Shown here: positions 26,701 to 34,798 of the stretch, piece after piece
Layout: each line of letters opens with the position of its first letter
How positions within the stretch are numbered: position 1 is the stretch's first letter
NCBI RefSeq assembly: GCF_014650915.1
Contig: NZ_BMVW01000009.1
Span: forward strand, 231,288-295,287
Length of the DNA: 64,000 nucleotides
Source: Streptomyces poonensis
GTDB lineage: Bacteria > Actinomycetota > Actinomycetes > Streptomycetales > Streptomycetaceae
Direction: 5' to 3'
Notes under the pieces: model-generated
Databases searched by the model: none
What the model saw: only the letters and a program-made list of their open reading frames with translations
What the model was told of the DNA's origin: nothing
Translations under genes and position numbers: made by a program

Positions 26701-29700
26701 ACCTCACCTTCGACATGTCCGAGCACGTCGACCAGGGCGGCGACGCCGCCGGGATCCACGGTCACGTCCGCTACGCGACCGAGCTGTTCGACCGCGCATC
26801 GGTCGAGGCCTTGGCGGAGCGACTGAGCCGGGTGATCGCCGCGATGGCGGCTGCCCCCGACGCCCGTATCAGCTCCGTTCCCCTTCTCCCGGATGCCGAG
26901 TCGGTCGGGTCGGTGGGGCCGGTGATGAGGCCGGTGGGGTCGTTTCCGGCGTTGTTCGAGGCGCAGGCGGCGCGGGTTCCGGGTGCGGTGGCGGTTTCGT
27001 GTGGTGGGGAGGTGGTGCCGTACGGGGTTCTGAACTCTCGGGTGAACCGGCTGGCTCGTTTTCTTGTGGAGCGGGGGGTGGGGCCTGAGCGGTTGGTGGC
27101 GGTGGCGGTGTCACGGTCGGTCGATCTGGTGGTCTCGTTGCTCGCGGTGTTGAAGGCGGGTGGGGCGTATGTGCCGGTGGATCCCGGTTATCCGGAGGAG
27201 CGGATAGCGGGTGTGCTGGCGGACGCGCGTCCGGTGTTGGTGCTGTCGGACAGTTCGGTGTGTGGGGTGTTGCCGGATGGTCGTGTGCCGGTTGTGTTGG
27301 TGGACCGGGTCGATGTGAGTGGTTTTGCTGATTCGGACGTGAGGGACGCGGATCGGTCGGGGGCGTTGTCGTCGTCGCATCCGGCGTATGTGGTGTTCAC
27401 GTCGGGGTCGTCGGGGCGCCCGAAGGGCGTGGTGGTCGAGCATCGGTCTTTGAGTGATTACCTGGCCTGGTCGGGTGGGGTGTATGGGAGCGCGCGCGGG
27501 GTGGCGCTGGTGCATTCCTCGGTGGCTTTCGATCTGACGGTGACGGGTCTGTTCACGCCGTTGACCGTGGGGGGTCGTGTTCATCTGGGGGAGCTGACGG
27601 AAGAGGATCCGGGGCGGGGGCGGCTGCAGGAGGTGCCGTGCTCGTTCATGAAGGCGACGCCGAGTCATCTGGCGTTGCTGGAGGGTCTGCCAGAGGAGTT
27701 CTCGCCGTCGGGCGAGTTGCTGTTGGGGGGTGAGGCTCTGTCGGGTGAGGCCTTGGCGGGGTGGCGTGCGGCTCATCCGGATGTGGTGGTGCGGAATGTG
27801 TACGGGCCGACGGAGGCGACGGTCAATTGCGCTGAGTTCGTGATGGCACCGTGGGACGAGGTGAGCCCGGGGCCGGTGCCGGTGGGGCGGCCTCAGGGGA
27901 ATGCCCGGTTGTATGTGCTGGACGAGTGGTTGCGTCCGGTTCCGGCGGGTGCGACGGGTGAGCTGTACATCGCCGGCCCGGGCTTGGCCCGTGGTTATCT
28001 GGGTCGTCCTGGGCTGACGGGCGAGCGGTTCGTGGCGGATCCGTTCGGGCCGGCGGGGTCGCGGATGTATCGGTCGGGCGATCTGGTGCGTCGGCGGACG
28101 GACGGGAATCTGGTGTTCGTGGGACGTGCGGACGACCAGGTGAAGGTGCGTGGTTTCCGTGTGGAGCTGGGTGAGGTCCGTGCGGTGCTGGCCGGGGGGC
28201 CGGGGGTGGGGCAGGCCGCGGTGGTGGTCCGGGAGGACCGTCCTGGTGACCGGCGGCTGGTCGGTTACGTGACACCCGCGCCTGGCGGTGAACCGGACCC
28301 CGGTGCGCTGCGGGGGCATGTGGCGGGGGTGCTGCCGGACTACATGGTGCCGTCCGCTGTCGTGGTTCTGGACCGCCTGCCTCTGACGCCCAACGGCAAA
28401 CTCGACCACAAGGCCCTACCGACACCGAACCTGCAGGGCGAGGAGGCGCACCGGAGCCCGCGCGACGCACAGGAGGAGGTGCTCTGCGCGCTGTTCGCGG
28501 AGGTGCTGGGGCTGGACCGGGTAGGCCGCGACAGCGACTTCTTCGAACTGGGAGGCCATTCCCTCCTCGCCGTCCGGCTGGTCAACCGCATCCGTACGGT
28601 ACTGGGCGCCGGAGCGTCGGTCCGCACCGTGTTCGAGGCCAGAACCCCGGGCGGAATCGCGCGATCCCTCGCAGCGGCTTCCCGGCGAGGACGCCCTGTC
28701 CTGGGGAGGACGGAACGTCCGGTGCGTCTGCCCATGTCATACGCGCAGCAGGGGTTCTGGTTCCAGTACCTGCTCGAGGGCCCGAGCGTCACGTACAACC
28801 AGCCCTTCGCCCAGCGGATCACCGGCCGGCTCGACACGGCCGCGCTGGAGCGGGCCCTGCGCGACGTCGTCGAGCGGCACGAAAGCCTCCGGACCGTACT
28901 GGGCGAAGCGGAGGGCCACCTCGTGCAAGTGGTGCTGCCCGACGGGCCGGTTCCCCTGCACCGGCACACCTCCGACGAGGAGGCCCTGCCCCAGGTCCTG
29001 CGGAGCATCGGCAGTCATCCCTTCGACCTGTCGGCCGATCCGCCCTTTCGAGCGAGCCTCGTCTCACTCGGCGAGAACGACCACGTGCTGATGCTGCTCA
29101 CCCACCACAGCGCCGGCGACGGCTGGTCCCGGGCTCCGCTCCTCCGTGACCTGGCCGCTGCATACGGCGCACGCCTCGCGGGGCAGCCGCCCCGATGGAA
29201 CCCCTTGCCGGTCCAGTACGCCGACTACGCGCTCTGGCAGCAGCAGCTGCTCGGAGCGGACGACGACGAGAGCTCCGTCCGCGTCACCCAACTGGAATTC
29301 TGGAGGAAGTCCCTCGCGGGGCTTCCCGCAGAGCTCGCCCTTCCGACGGACCGCCCCAGGCCCGCGGTCGCCTCGTACCGCGGAGGATCCCTCACCGTCG
29401 TACTCGATGCGGTGGTGCATGAGGGGTTGGTGGGGTTGGCGAGGCGGTCGGGTGCGTCGTTGTTGATGGTGGTGCAGGCTGCTCTGGCGGTGGTGTTGAC
29501 GGGGTTGGGCGTGGGGACGGACGTTCCGGTCGGGACGCCGGTGGCGGGGCGTTCGGACGAGGCGTTGGACGATCTCGTCGGGTGTTTCGTGAACACGGTG
29601 GTGCTGAGGACGGATACGTCGGGGAATCCGGGTTTCCTCGATCTGTTGTCGCGGGTGAGGGAGTCGAACCTGGCGGCGTACGGGAATCAGGATGTGCCGT

Positions 29701-30476
29701 TCGAGCGTGTGGTGGAGGCGTTGAATCCTCCGCGGGATGCGGCGAGGCATCCGCTGTTCCAGGTGATGCTGCAGGTCGGTGCGGACGAGGGGGCGGAGCT
29801 GGTGCTGCCCGGTGCGACGGTCGAGCGGCTGTCCACCTCCCTGGAGACGGAGAAATTCGACCTCAACCTGAACGTCAGGGCCGACGCCGGGGAAGAGGGG
29901 CGTCGTGGACCGCTGCGGATCCACGTCAGGTACGCCACGGATATCTTCGACCGCGCTCTGGTCGAGTCGATGGTGGAGCGACTGAGCCGCGTGTTGGTCC
30001 AGGCCGTGGCCGATCCGGCCGTGAGGATCCAGGATCTCGGGGTTCTGACGGGTGCTGAGTCGGCCGGGTCGGTGGCGGACCCGTCCGGGCCGGCGGGGGC
30101 GCGGATGCATCGGTCGGGTGATCTGGTGCGACGGCGTGCGGACGACCAGGTGAAGGTGCGTGGTTTCCGTGTGGAGCTGGGTGAGGTCCGTGCGGTGCTG
30201 GCCGGGGGGCCGGGGGTGGGGCAGGCCGCGGTGGTGGTCCGGGAGGACCGTCCTGGTGACCGGCGGCTGGTCGGTTACGTGACACCCGCGCCTGGCGGTG
30301 AACCGGACCCCGGTGCGCTGCGGAGGCATGTGGCGGGGGTGCTGCCGGACTACATGGTGCCGTCCGCTGTCGTGGTTCTGGACCGCCTGCCTCTGACTCA
30401 CCTATTACATCGGCATCTCGATGGCCGAGGAGTTCCGGCCGCAGGTCCTGCTCGACGTCGCCGGGTGGCACCTTGA
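23781..30476 (+). CDS. NRPS A-PCP-C-A-PCP-C with collapsed third A domain
   Basis: A 2231-residue frame with ATG at 23781 (GGAG upstream). A1 (~10-500) has YTSGSTGLPKG, AYGPTEAT, YRTGD, GRTDGQVKIRGFR and NNKID. PCP1 has its pantetheine Ser in GGDSLSA (~542). C1 has HHSAADG (~722). A2 (~1050-1540) has FTSGSSGRPKG, VYGPTEATV and GRADDQVKVRGFR. PCP2 has GGHSLLA (~1594), and C2 has HHSAGDG (~1775). It starts with an A domain, as an initiating module does. Hand-read specificity positions are D-P-H-T-I-G-A-M-V for A1 (no clear match) and D-L-T-K-L-G-V-V-N for A2, sharing its start with Asp/Asn-type codes; both tentative. After C2 only the last ~110 residues of an A domain remain, followed by ~27 non-homologous residues to the stop. 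No third PCP and no thioesterase exist. C2 therefore has no acceptor site and the assembly line looks dead-ended unless completed in trans. Confidence 0.88.
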   Translation: MIVGSVHEAFRGQATKTPDVMAVECAGRGLTYQELDERANRLAHRLIKEGAGPERPVMVLMDRSIELIVGLLAVLKAGSFYVPLHTGLPQKRLQWMAEDCEARILLADTTMRDRWLPRAEVTVLGDRAEEFAGFPGGDPGIRAHADQLAYVMYTSGSTGLPKGVAVTQQNVVDLVNDSMFRQPGAHERVLLTASYAFDPSVHCIWHPLTHGGSVVVAAESDVTVDRLARLFSEQRVTSTTITAGLFRVMAEEHPTCFSGVREIITGGDVIAPAAVRNVLDACRETTVRCAYGPTEATMVASQSAWTASMPVPAQMPIGGLVDGMRGYVLDDRLRVVAAGEAGELYLAGDGLARGYFRRPGLTAERFTADPFGPPGSRMYRTGDMARWNADGLLEFVGRTDGQVKIRGFRVELGEVEAALADQRGLRQAVVTLREVTQGDKRLVAYVVPESPQWVDLDTIRRNLERRLPSYAVPSAFVTIDRLPLTHNNKIDYRALPAPPATVRHTTPPRTAGEESICRLFATVLGLAEVGIDDDFFAYGGDSLSATRLISRIRATLHVDLGVAAVFSAPTPASLAEVVDAAPSSRPALTTGVRPAEVPMSFAQRRLWFLGQFEGSSATYNLPVVYRVTGRLDVVALELALGDVVGRHESLRTVLREVEGRPVQVVLPSGPVTVHRHDCTEDELPAALEELGTYAFDLAAEPPMRVTLLSLDADRWVLVLLLHHSAADGWSQDPLLRDLSEAYRCRTAGAPPAWTELPVQYGDYAQWQSELLGDEDDPTSLISRQLSYWKETLRGLPEQVDLPLDRPRAAIASDVGDQVPLRLAPELHQALVTMARQEGVTVFMALQAALAVLLTRHGAGTDIPIGTPVAGRTDEALDDLVGFFVNTVVLRTDTSGDPIFRELLKRVRATALGAYTHQDVPFERVVEALNPNRSLSSHPLFQTMLVLQNSDVASLRLAGTRTERLPHQTGHVRFDLTFDMSEHVDQGGDAAGIHGHVRYATELFDRASVEALAERLSRVIAAMAAAPDARISSVPLLPDAESVGSVGPVMRPVGSFPALFEAQAARVPGAVAVSCGGEVVPYGVLNSRVNRLARFLVERGVGPERLVAVAVSRSVDLVVSLLAVLKAGGAYVPVDPGYPEERIAGVLADARPVLVLSDSSVCGVLPDGRVPVVLVDRVDVSGFADSDVRDADRSGALSSSHPAYVVFTSGSSGRPKGVVVEHRSLSDYLAWSGGVYGSARGVALVHSSVAFDLTVTGLFTPLTVGGRVHLGELTEEDPGRGRLQEVPCSFMKATPSHLALLEGLPEEFSPSGELLLGGEALSGEALAGWRAAHPDVVVRNVYGPTEATVNCAEFVMAPWDEVSPGPVPVGRPQGNARLYVLDEWLRPVPAGATGELYIAGPGLARGYLGRPGLTGERFVADPFGPAGSRMYRSGDLVRRRTDGNLVFVGRADDQVKVRGFRVELGEVRAVLAGGPGVGQAAVVVREDRPGDRRLVGYVTPAPGGEPDPGALRGHVAGVLPDYMVPSAVVVLDRLPLTPNGKLDHKALPTPNLQGEEAHRSPRDAQEEVLCALFAEVLGLDRVGRDSDFFELGGHSLLAVRLVNRIRTVLGAGASVRTVFEARTPGGIARSLAAASRRGRPVLGRTERPVRLPMSYAQQGFWFQYLLEGPSVTYNQPFAQRITGRLDTAALERALRDVVERHESLRTVLGEAEGHLVQVVLPDGPVPLHRHTSDEEALPQVLRSIGSHPFDLSADPPFRASLVSLGENDHVLMLLTHHSAGDGWSRAPLLRDLAAAYGARLAGQPPRWNPLPVQYADYALWQQQLLGADDDESSVRVTQLEFWRKSLAGLPAELALPTDRPRPAVASYRGGSLTVVLDAVVHEGLVGLARRSGASLLMVVQAALAVVLTGLGVGTDVPVGTPVAGRSDEALDDLVGCFVNTVVLRTDTSGNPGFLDLLSRVRESNLAAYGNQDVPFERVVEALNPPRDAARHPLFQVMLQVGADEGAELVLPGATVERLSTSLETEKFDLNLNVRADAGEEGRRGPLRIHVRYATDIFDRALVESMVERLSRVLVQAVADPAVRIQDLGVLTGAESAGSVADPSGPAGARMHRSGDLVRRRADDQVKVRGFRVELGEVRAVLAGGPGVGQAAVVVREDRPGDRRLVGYVTPAPGGEPDPGALRRHVAGVLPDYMVPSAVVVLDRLPLTHLLHRHLDGRGVPAAGPARRRRVAP
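28127..28387 (+). repeat. 261-bp near-identical repeat, copy in A2 domain
   Basis: This stretch encodes the end of adenylation domain 2, from DDQVKVRGFR to VVLDRLPLT. It matches 30137-30397 at all but one position that I can find (28314 G against 30324 A). Such identity between two adenylation domains points to recent recombination or gene conversion, or to a repeat handled badly in assembly. Confidence 0.9.
30137..30397 (+). repeat. 261-bp near-identical repeat, copy in truncated A3
   Basis: This is the second copy of 28127-28387, same strand, 2010 bases downstream. It makes up most of what is left of the third adenylation domain. Identity stops at the junction with the MFS gene (after CTCTGAC). 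On its 5' side it is preceded by a short GDLVRRR segment from which about 30 bases, coding for the TDGNLVFVGR section, have been lost relative to A2. Confidence 0.9.
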
Positions 30477-30990
30477 TGTCGACGGGGTGCGCATGCTGGG
30501 GATCCTGCGCGTTCTCAACACCGTCCTGGTCGTTCTGTTGGCGCTGATCGTGCACAAGGCGCTGCGGCGGGTGCCGGACACGCGGCGCATGTACATCGGG
30601 ATCGTCCTGTTCGTCGCCGGGTTCATGGGACTCGCGGTCGCCGCCGACGCCTGGCTGCTGCTGGCGCTCGGGGTCGTCTACACCATCGGTGAAGTGATGA
30701 ACGTCCCCATGCGGCAGGCACTCATGGCCGACCTGATCGACCCGTCCGCGCGAGCCACCTACATGGCTCTCTTCGGTCTGCGGACACGGGGAGCGATGCT
30801 GATCGCCTCCTTGTGCGTCGTCGGCGGGGCCTTCCTCGGCCCGTACGGGATGGCGATGCTCTACGCGGGCCTCGGCGGGGCCGCCGTGCTGTTGCTGAGG
30901 GAGCCCGTGCGTGCCGCCGAGGCGCGGCGAGCCGCCGCCGTGGCACCGGACGCGAACCGTACCGGCGAGAAGGCGGCGCCCCGTCCATGA
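30398..30990 (+). pseudogene. MFS exporter, C-terminal half only
   Basis: From the junction at about 30398 a new frame reads TYYIGISMAEEFRPQVLLDV and continues to a stop at 30990. An ATG at 30421 could start a 189-residue product. It has about five to six membrane segments (RVLNTVLVVLLALIVHKAL, MYIGIVLFVAGFMGLAVAA, AWLLLALGVVYTIGEVMN, GAMLIASLCVVGGAFLG, YAGLGGAAVLLL) and the inter-helix pattern of MFS exporters (MRQALMADLIDPSARATYMA). The N-terminal helices are missing because the upstream part has been replaced by NRPS sequence. A half-transporter of this kind is not expected to work. It lies 46 nt before the ATP-grasp gene, so an exporter-ligase pair probably existed. Confidence 0.75.
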
Positions 30991-31036
30991 CACCGTCGAA
31001 CGCCGACAAGATCATCGGACAGGAGAACCGCGACAC

Positions 31037-32248
31037 ATGAAGCGCCCGCACGTCCTCGCTCTCGGCCGAGCCGGGTACGGGGCCTTTCGCTCCGCGGACG
31101 GCCGGCCGTACCTCGATCCCGCACGCTACGAGGTGACGTTCGTCGTGCCACCGGGAGCGGCGTCCCTTCCCGACCGCGACGAGGTGTCTCGCGTGGTGAC
31201 GGCCCCTCTCCTGGAGGAGCAGGCCGTCGCGGACCTCATTCCGCTGCTGAAGCAAGGACCGGAGGTGCACCGGGTGGTAGCGCTCAACGAGCGGCTGCTC
31301 CTGCCGGCCGCTCGTATCCGGACGGCCCTCGGCTTGGCCGGGCTCACCGAGGAACAGACTCTGCTCCTGCGCGACAAGACCAGGATGAAACGGCACTTCG
31401 CGCGCTACGGAGTCCGGGTCCCGGCGTTCGCCGAGATCGACCGTCCCTGGGACGCGGCCCCCCTGCTCGCCGAGTACGGGAAGATCGTCCTCAAGCCTGT
31501 GGACGCGGCTGGGTCGATCGGAGTCCACATCGTCGATGACGAGAGGTCGCTACGACGCCTGGACGAAGCCGGGCTGGGCCACGAAGGGCGCTACGAGGCC
31601 GAGGAGTTCGTCGAGGGCGACCTCCATCACGTCGACAGCGTGGTCCGTGACGGACGACCCGTGACGGTGATGGCCTCCCGCTATCTCGACCCCAACCACG
31701 TCTTTCCCTGGGGAGGACACTGTCGTTCCGTCGCGTTGGGCGAGGGAGCCGAACGGGAGGTGCTGCTGGAGGCCAACCGGCGCGTGCTCGCGGCACTGGA
31801 ATGGTTCTCAGGCGTCACGCACCTGGAGGTCTTCCTCAACCGCCGCGGCGAACCGGTGTTCTGTGAGGTGGCAGGCCGGGCCGGAGGGGGCGGAGTGGTC
31901 CCCGCCTTCCGGCACCGCTTCGGCACGGATCTGCGTCAGACGGTTCTCATGTCCCAACTCGGCCTTGCCCTGCCGTCCGCTTCCGCCCGTCCTCCCATGG
32001 AACGACGGGCGACCGGCTGGTCGGTGATCTACCCGCCCGAGCCGGGACCCTTCCAGTCGTCGGAGCACGTCCCGCGGCCGGAGTGGCTCCTCGATCTCAA
32101 GCTGAGGAGGAAACCGGGAGAGGTGCTGACAGCAGCCCGCTCCTTCGCCGACGGTGTCGCGGTGGCGACCGTCTGCGGACCAGACCCTTTCCGGGTGGCT
32201 CACCGGCTGGACCGCGTGAAGGACTCCCTGGTCGGCGCGGCACCCTGA
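31037..32248 (+). CDS. ATP-grasp ligase
   Basis: A 403-residue ATP-grasp protein. The ATG at 31037 follows AGGAGAA. The N-terminal domain (HVLALGRAGYGAFRS) precedes the central ATP-grasp fold: LLLRDKTRMKRHFARYGVRV, GKIVLKPVDAAGSIGVHIV (ATP-binding Lys and loop), YEAEEFVEGDLHHVDSVV and HLEVFLNRRGEPVFCEVAGR with the Mg-binding acidic residues. Members join a carboxylate to an amine or thiol through an acyl-phosphate, and are common in peptide natural-product loci. It could form a peptide or amide bond with the NRPS-derived or PKS-derived carboxylate (inference). It appears complete, unlike the MFS gene just before it. Confidence 0.82.
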   Translation: MKRPHVLALGRAGYGAFRSADGRPYLDPARYEVTFVVPPGAASLPDRDEVSRVVTAPLLEEQAVADLIPLLKQGPEVHRVVALNERLLLPAARIRTALGLAGLTEEQTLLLRDKTRMKRHFARYGVRVPAFAEIDRPWDAAPLLAEYGKIVLKPVDAAGSIGVHIVDDERSLRRLDEAGLGHEGRYEAEEFVEGDLHHVDSVVRDGRPVTVMASRYLDPNHVFPWGGHCRSVALGEGAEREVLLEANRRVLAALEWFSGVTHLEVFLNRRGEPVFCEVAGRAGGGGVVPAFRHRFGTDLRQTVLMSQLGLALPSASARPPMERRATGWSVIYPPEPGPFQSSEHVPRPEWLLDLKLRRKPGEVLTAARSFADGVAVATVCGPDPFRVAHRLDRVKDSLVGAAP

Positions 32249-32342
32249 ACAGAACCGGCCGTCGTGAGAGGGACACGTCACTCCCGTTCGTGGGCACCAC
32301 CGTGCCCGTCGAGCCGTTGGACCCGGCGGGACCACCGGCCCG

Positions 32343-32825
32343 TCAGCCACGGTCGGAGTCGTACTGCTCCCGCCACTTGTCGATCAGGGCGGCCATCTCC
32401 CGCTGCATGAAGCCGTAGAAGTCCTGCATCTCGTCGAGCCGACGTCCGGCGACGCTCTCCTTGCCCGCGACCTTGATGCCTTCGGCAGCGGCGTCCCACA
32501 TGCCGGCCAGCAGGGTGTTCTGGTTCCCCATCAGCGTGGCCCAGGCGTGCTCTCGGAAGCGGTAGTGGTCCCGGCGGCTGCCCGGGGCGGGGACGCGCTC
32601 GATCATGCCGGTGGGGATGAGCTGATTGACCGCGCCCGACACCGCACCCGAGCTGATTTTCAGCACCTCACAGAGATCGCCCGCGGTCATCGTCTCCTGC
32701 TGGCTGAAGAGGAGCGCGGTCATGACGCGTGCGGTGGTCTTCTGCATGCCGCTCTGGGACAGGGTCAGGGCCAGCTTCTCCGCCGACTCGCGCAGCCTCA
32801 CGTCCTTGTCGTCCGTGCCGTCCAT
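32343..32825 (-). CDS. GbsR/MarR-like repressor of the ABC exporter
   Basis: A 160-residue winged-helix protein. The N-terminal helices (RESAEKLALTLSQSGMQKTT) lead into a MarR-type fold (RVMTALLFSQQETMTAGDLC, EVLKISSGAVSGAVNQLIPT, GMIERVPAPGSRRDHYRF), then a helical tail probably for dimerisation. The ATG at 32825 has a perfect GGAGG 6 nt before it; an ATG at 32840 is less likely. It is divergent from an ABC transporter pair with 94 nt between, the classic layout of a local repressor that responds to the exported compound. The inverted repeat at 32849-32865 is the likely operator. Confidence 0.85.
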   Translation of the reverse strand: MDGTDDKDVRLRESAEKLALTLSQSGMQKTTARVMTALLFSQQETMTAGDLCEVLKISSGAVSGAVNQLIPTGMIERVPAPGSRRDHYRFREHAWATLMGNQNTLLAGMWDAAAEGIKVAGKESVAGRRLDEMQDFYGFMQREMAALIDKWREQYDSDRG

Positions 32826-32848
32826 GTCAGACCTCCTCATATGGCAGA

Positions 32849-32865
32849 TTTCTATCATACAGAAA
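32849..32865 (-). promoter_or_regulatory. Inverted repeat over a TATGAT -10 box, likely GbsR-like operator
   Basis: The 17-base TTTCTATCATACAGAAA has arms TTTCT and AGAAA. Read on the minus strand its centre contains TATGAT, a good -10 hexamer for the repressor gene 29 nt downstream. Binding here would give autoregulation and could also block the divergent ABC promoter. A matching -35 is not evident. Confidence 0.5.
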
Positions 32866-32919
32866 CCTCGCAGTTCTCGGAGTGTTTATAGATCTCTGAA
32901 AGTAAGCTATGTTCCGGGC

Positions 32920-33849
32920 ATGGAGAACGTGATCGAGCTCCGCGAGCTCACCAAGACGTACGGCACCCGTCGCGGTCTGACGGGCCTCACCCTGGACGTG
33001 GTCCGGGGCGAGGTGTTCGGCTTCCTCGGTCCCAACGGCGCGGGGAAGTCCACCACCATCCGGCTGCTCCTCGACCTCATCCGCCCCACCGCGGGCAGTG
33101 CCACCGTTCTGGGGCTGGACCCGCGGGGCGAGGGCGTCGAGCTGCGTCGCAGGGTGGGGTACCTCGCGGGTGACTTCGTGTGCGACGGTCGCCAGAACGT
33201 CCGCAGCTACCTGCGCTTCCTGGCCGCGCTGCGCGGCGGCGTCCCCGAGGCGCGGATCGACGACCTGGCCGACCGGCTGGGACTGGACCAGACGGCGAAG
33301 ATCAAGAAGCTGTCGAAGGGCAACCGGCAGAAGGTCGGCCTGGTACAGGCCTTCATGCACACGCCGGAAGTGCTCATCCTCGACGAGCCCACTTCCGGAC
33401 TCGACCCCCTGGTCCAACAGACCTTCCTCGACATGGTGGCCGAGGCGGCCGCCGGCGGCCAGACGGTCTTCATGTCCAGCCACATCATGAGCGAGGTCGA
33501 AGCCGTCGCCCACCGGGTCGGCATCATCCGCGACGGACGGCTGGTGGCCCTCGACACGGTGGCGAACCTCCGCACGGGCACGGTCCGCGACGTCGAGGTC
33601 ACCTTCGAGACGAGCGTGCCGGCGACCGCGTTCGCGGATCTGCCCGGTGCGAGCCGACTGAGCCTGGACGAGACCGGCACGACGCTCAGCGGCCAGGTCG
33701 CCGGCAGCCCCGACGCACTCATCAAGGCGCTCTCCCGCTACACCGTCACAAGCCTGCGCGCCACCGAGCCCGCGCTCGAGGAACTCTTCCATTCGTACTA
33801 CGAGGGCGCCGAGGCCGCACCGCGCACCGAGTCGGCACGCATCGCCTGA
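32920..33849 (+). CDS. ABC transporter ATP-binding protein (drug-export type)
   Basis: A 309-residue ATPase of the DrrA/CcmA-like group. Walker A is GPNGAGKST (about residue 39), the signature is LSKGNRQKVGL in place of LSGG, Walker B is VLILDEPTSGLDP, and the switch His lies in FMSSHIMSEVE. A C-terminal domain of about 90 residues after GRLVALDTV is typical of DrrA-like proteins. The signature change (SKG for SGG) is seen in several Streptomyces exporters of this kind. The ATG at 32920 has no clear Shine-Dalgarno, so translation may be from a leaderless or near-leaderless message. The permease follows 46 nt later. Likely role: self-resistance or product export. Confidence 0.9.
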   Translation: MENVIELRELTKTYGTRRGLTGLTLDVVRGEVFGFLGPNGAGKSTTIRLLLDLIRPTAGSATVLGLDPRGEGVELRRRVGYLAGDFVCDGRQNVRSYLRFLAALRGGVPEARIDDLADRLGLDQTAKIKKLSKGNRQKVGLVQAFMHTPEVLILDEPTSGLDPLVQQTFLDMVAEAAAGGQTVFMSSHIMSEVEAVAHRVGIIRDGRLVALDTVANLRTGTVRDVEVTFETSVPATAFADLPGASRLSLDETGTTLSGQVAGSPDALIKALSRYTVTSLRATEPALEELFHSYYEGAEAAPRTESARIA

Positions 33850-33895
33850 CCCGGTACACGCACGACGCTACGCACTGGCACTGAAAGGACCCCTG

Positions 33896-34666
33896 ATGAG
33901 CGCCGCCGTCTTCGCCAAAACCCTGTCCGACAGCCGCCGAAGCCTGATCGGCTGGGCTGTCGGCACAGCCCTGGTCGGCATGGTGTACGCGAGCACCTAC
34001 CCCTCGCAGCGGCAGAACACCGAAAGCATCCCCGAGGCGCTCCGCGAAAGCCTCCATGTCGACGGAACCGCCGCGGGCTACCTGCAGGCCACCGTCTTCG
34101 GCGTGATCGTCCCCCTCCTCGCGATGATCTACGGCGTGGCCATGGGGTCCCGAGCCATCGCGAGCGACGAGGAATCCGGGCAGCTCGACCTGCTGCTCGC
34201 CCACCCCATCACCCGGACCCGGTTCGCCCTCCAGCGCTTCGGTGCCCTGGTGGCCGGTGCCTTCGGTATAGCGGCCCTCGTCTGGCTCGCGGTCCTGGCG
34301 GTGCGCAGCAGTGCCGAGCTGACCAGCGTCACTCCGGTCGAGCTCCTCGCCCAGTGCCTGAACCTGGCGCTCCTGGCGATCACCTTCGGAGCGCTCGCCC
34401 TGGGTATCGGCGCCGCGGTGGGGCGTCGCGCCGTGGTCCTGGTGGTCAGCGCGATCGCCGGAGTCCTCGCCTACACGGCCAGCACCTTCGCCACCCAGAT
34501 CGGGGCCGACTGGCTCGCCTACCTCTCGCCGTTCCACTACTACATCGGAGGCGAGCCGCTGAAGAACGGCTTCCAGTGGGGCGACGGAGCCGTGCTGGTC
34601 ATCGCCTCGGCGGTCTTCGTGGTGGCCGGCGTGGTGCGCTTCAACAACCGAGACGTCAACAGCTGA
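33896..34666 (+). CDS. ABC transporter permease (ABC-2-like)
   Basis: A 256-residue membrane protein with six predicted segments, among them SLIGWAVGTALVGMVYAST, ATVFGVIVPLLAMIYGVAMG, LVAGAFGIAALVWLAVLAV, LALLAITFGALALGIGAAVG, AVVLVVSAIAGVLAYTA and VLVIASAVFVVAGVV. The SDEESGQLDLLLAHPITRTR loop between helices two and three is a hallmark of ABC-2-type export permeases. It lies behind the ATPase gene and ends before a strong hairpin. Together they form a complete exporter. Confidence 0.87.
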   Translation: MSAAVFAKTLSDSRRSLIGWAVGTALVGMVYASTYPSQRQNTESIPEALRESLHVDGTAAGYLQATVFGVIVPLLAMIYGVAMGSRAIASDEESGQLDLLLAHPITRTRFALQRFGALVAGAFGIAALVWLAVLAVRSSAELTSVTPVELLAQCLNLALLAITFGALALGIGAAVGRRAVVLVVSAIAGVLAYTASTFATQIGADWLAYLSPFHYYIGGEPLKNGFQWGDGAVLVIASAVFVVAGVVRFNNRDVNS

Positions 34667-34713
34667 CCGCTCCGACGCCGGCCTTCGAGCCCCGTGCTGG
34701 GGTCGAGGCTGGG

Positions 34714-34742
34714 GGGCACCCCGGTGTGCTGCCGGGGTGCCC
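34714..34742 (+). terminator. Strong hairpin after ABC exporter genes
   Basis: GGGCACCCCGG (34714-34724) and CCGGGGTGCCC (34732-34742) form a perfect 11-bp stem with a 7-base loop. There is no T-run after it, as is usual in Streptomyces terminators. It lies 48 bases after the permease stop and 57 before the P450 start, so it separates two transcription units. Confidence 0.75.
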
Positions 34743-34798
34743 GCGGTCAGGCTGCGCAATGCCGACCGGCCGACTCGTCAGGTGAGAAAGGTGATCGG

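Noticed and set aside
30421..30990. A complete small membrane protein starting at ATG 30421
   Set aside because: Family similarity continues upstream of this ATG to the junction, so it is the tail of a larger MFS protein.
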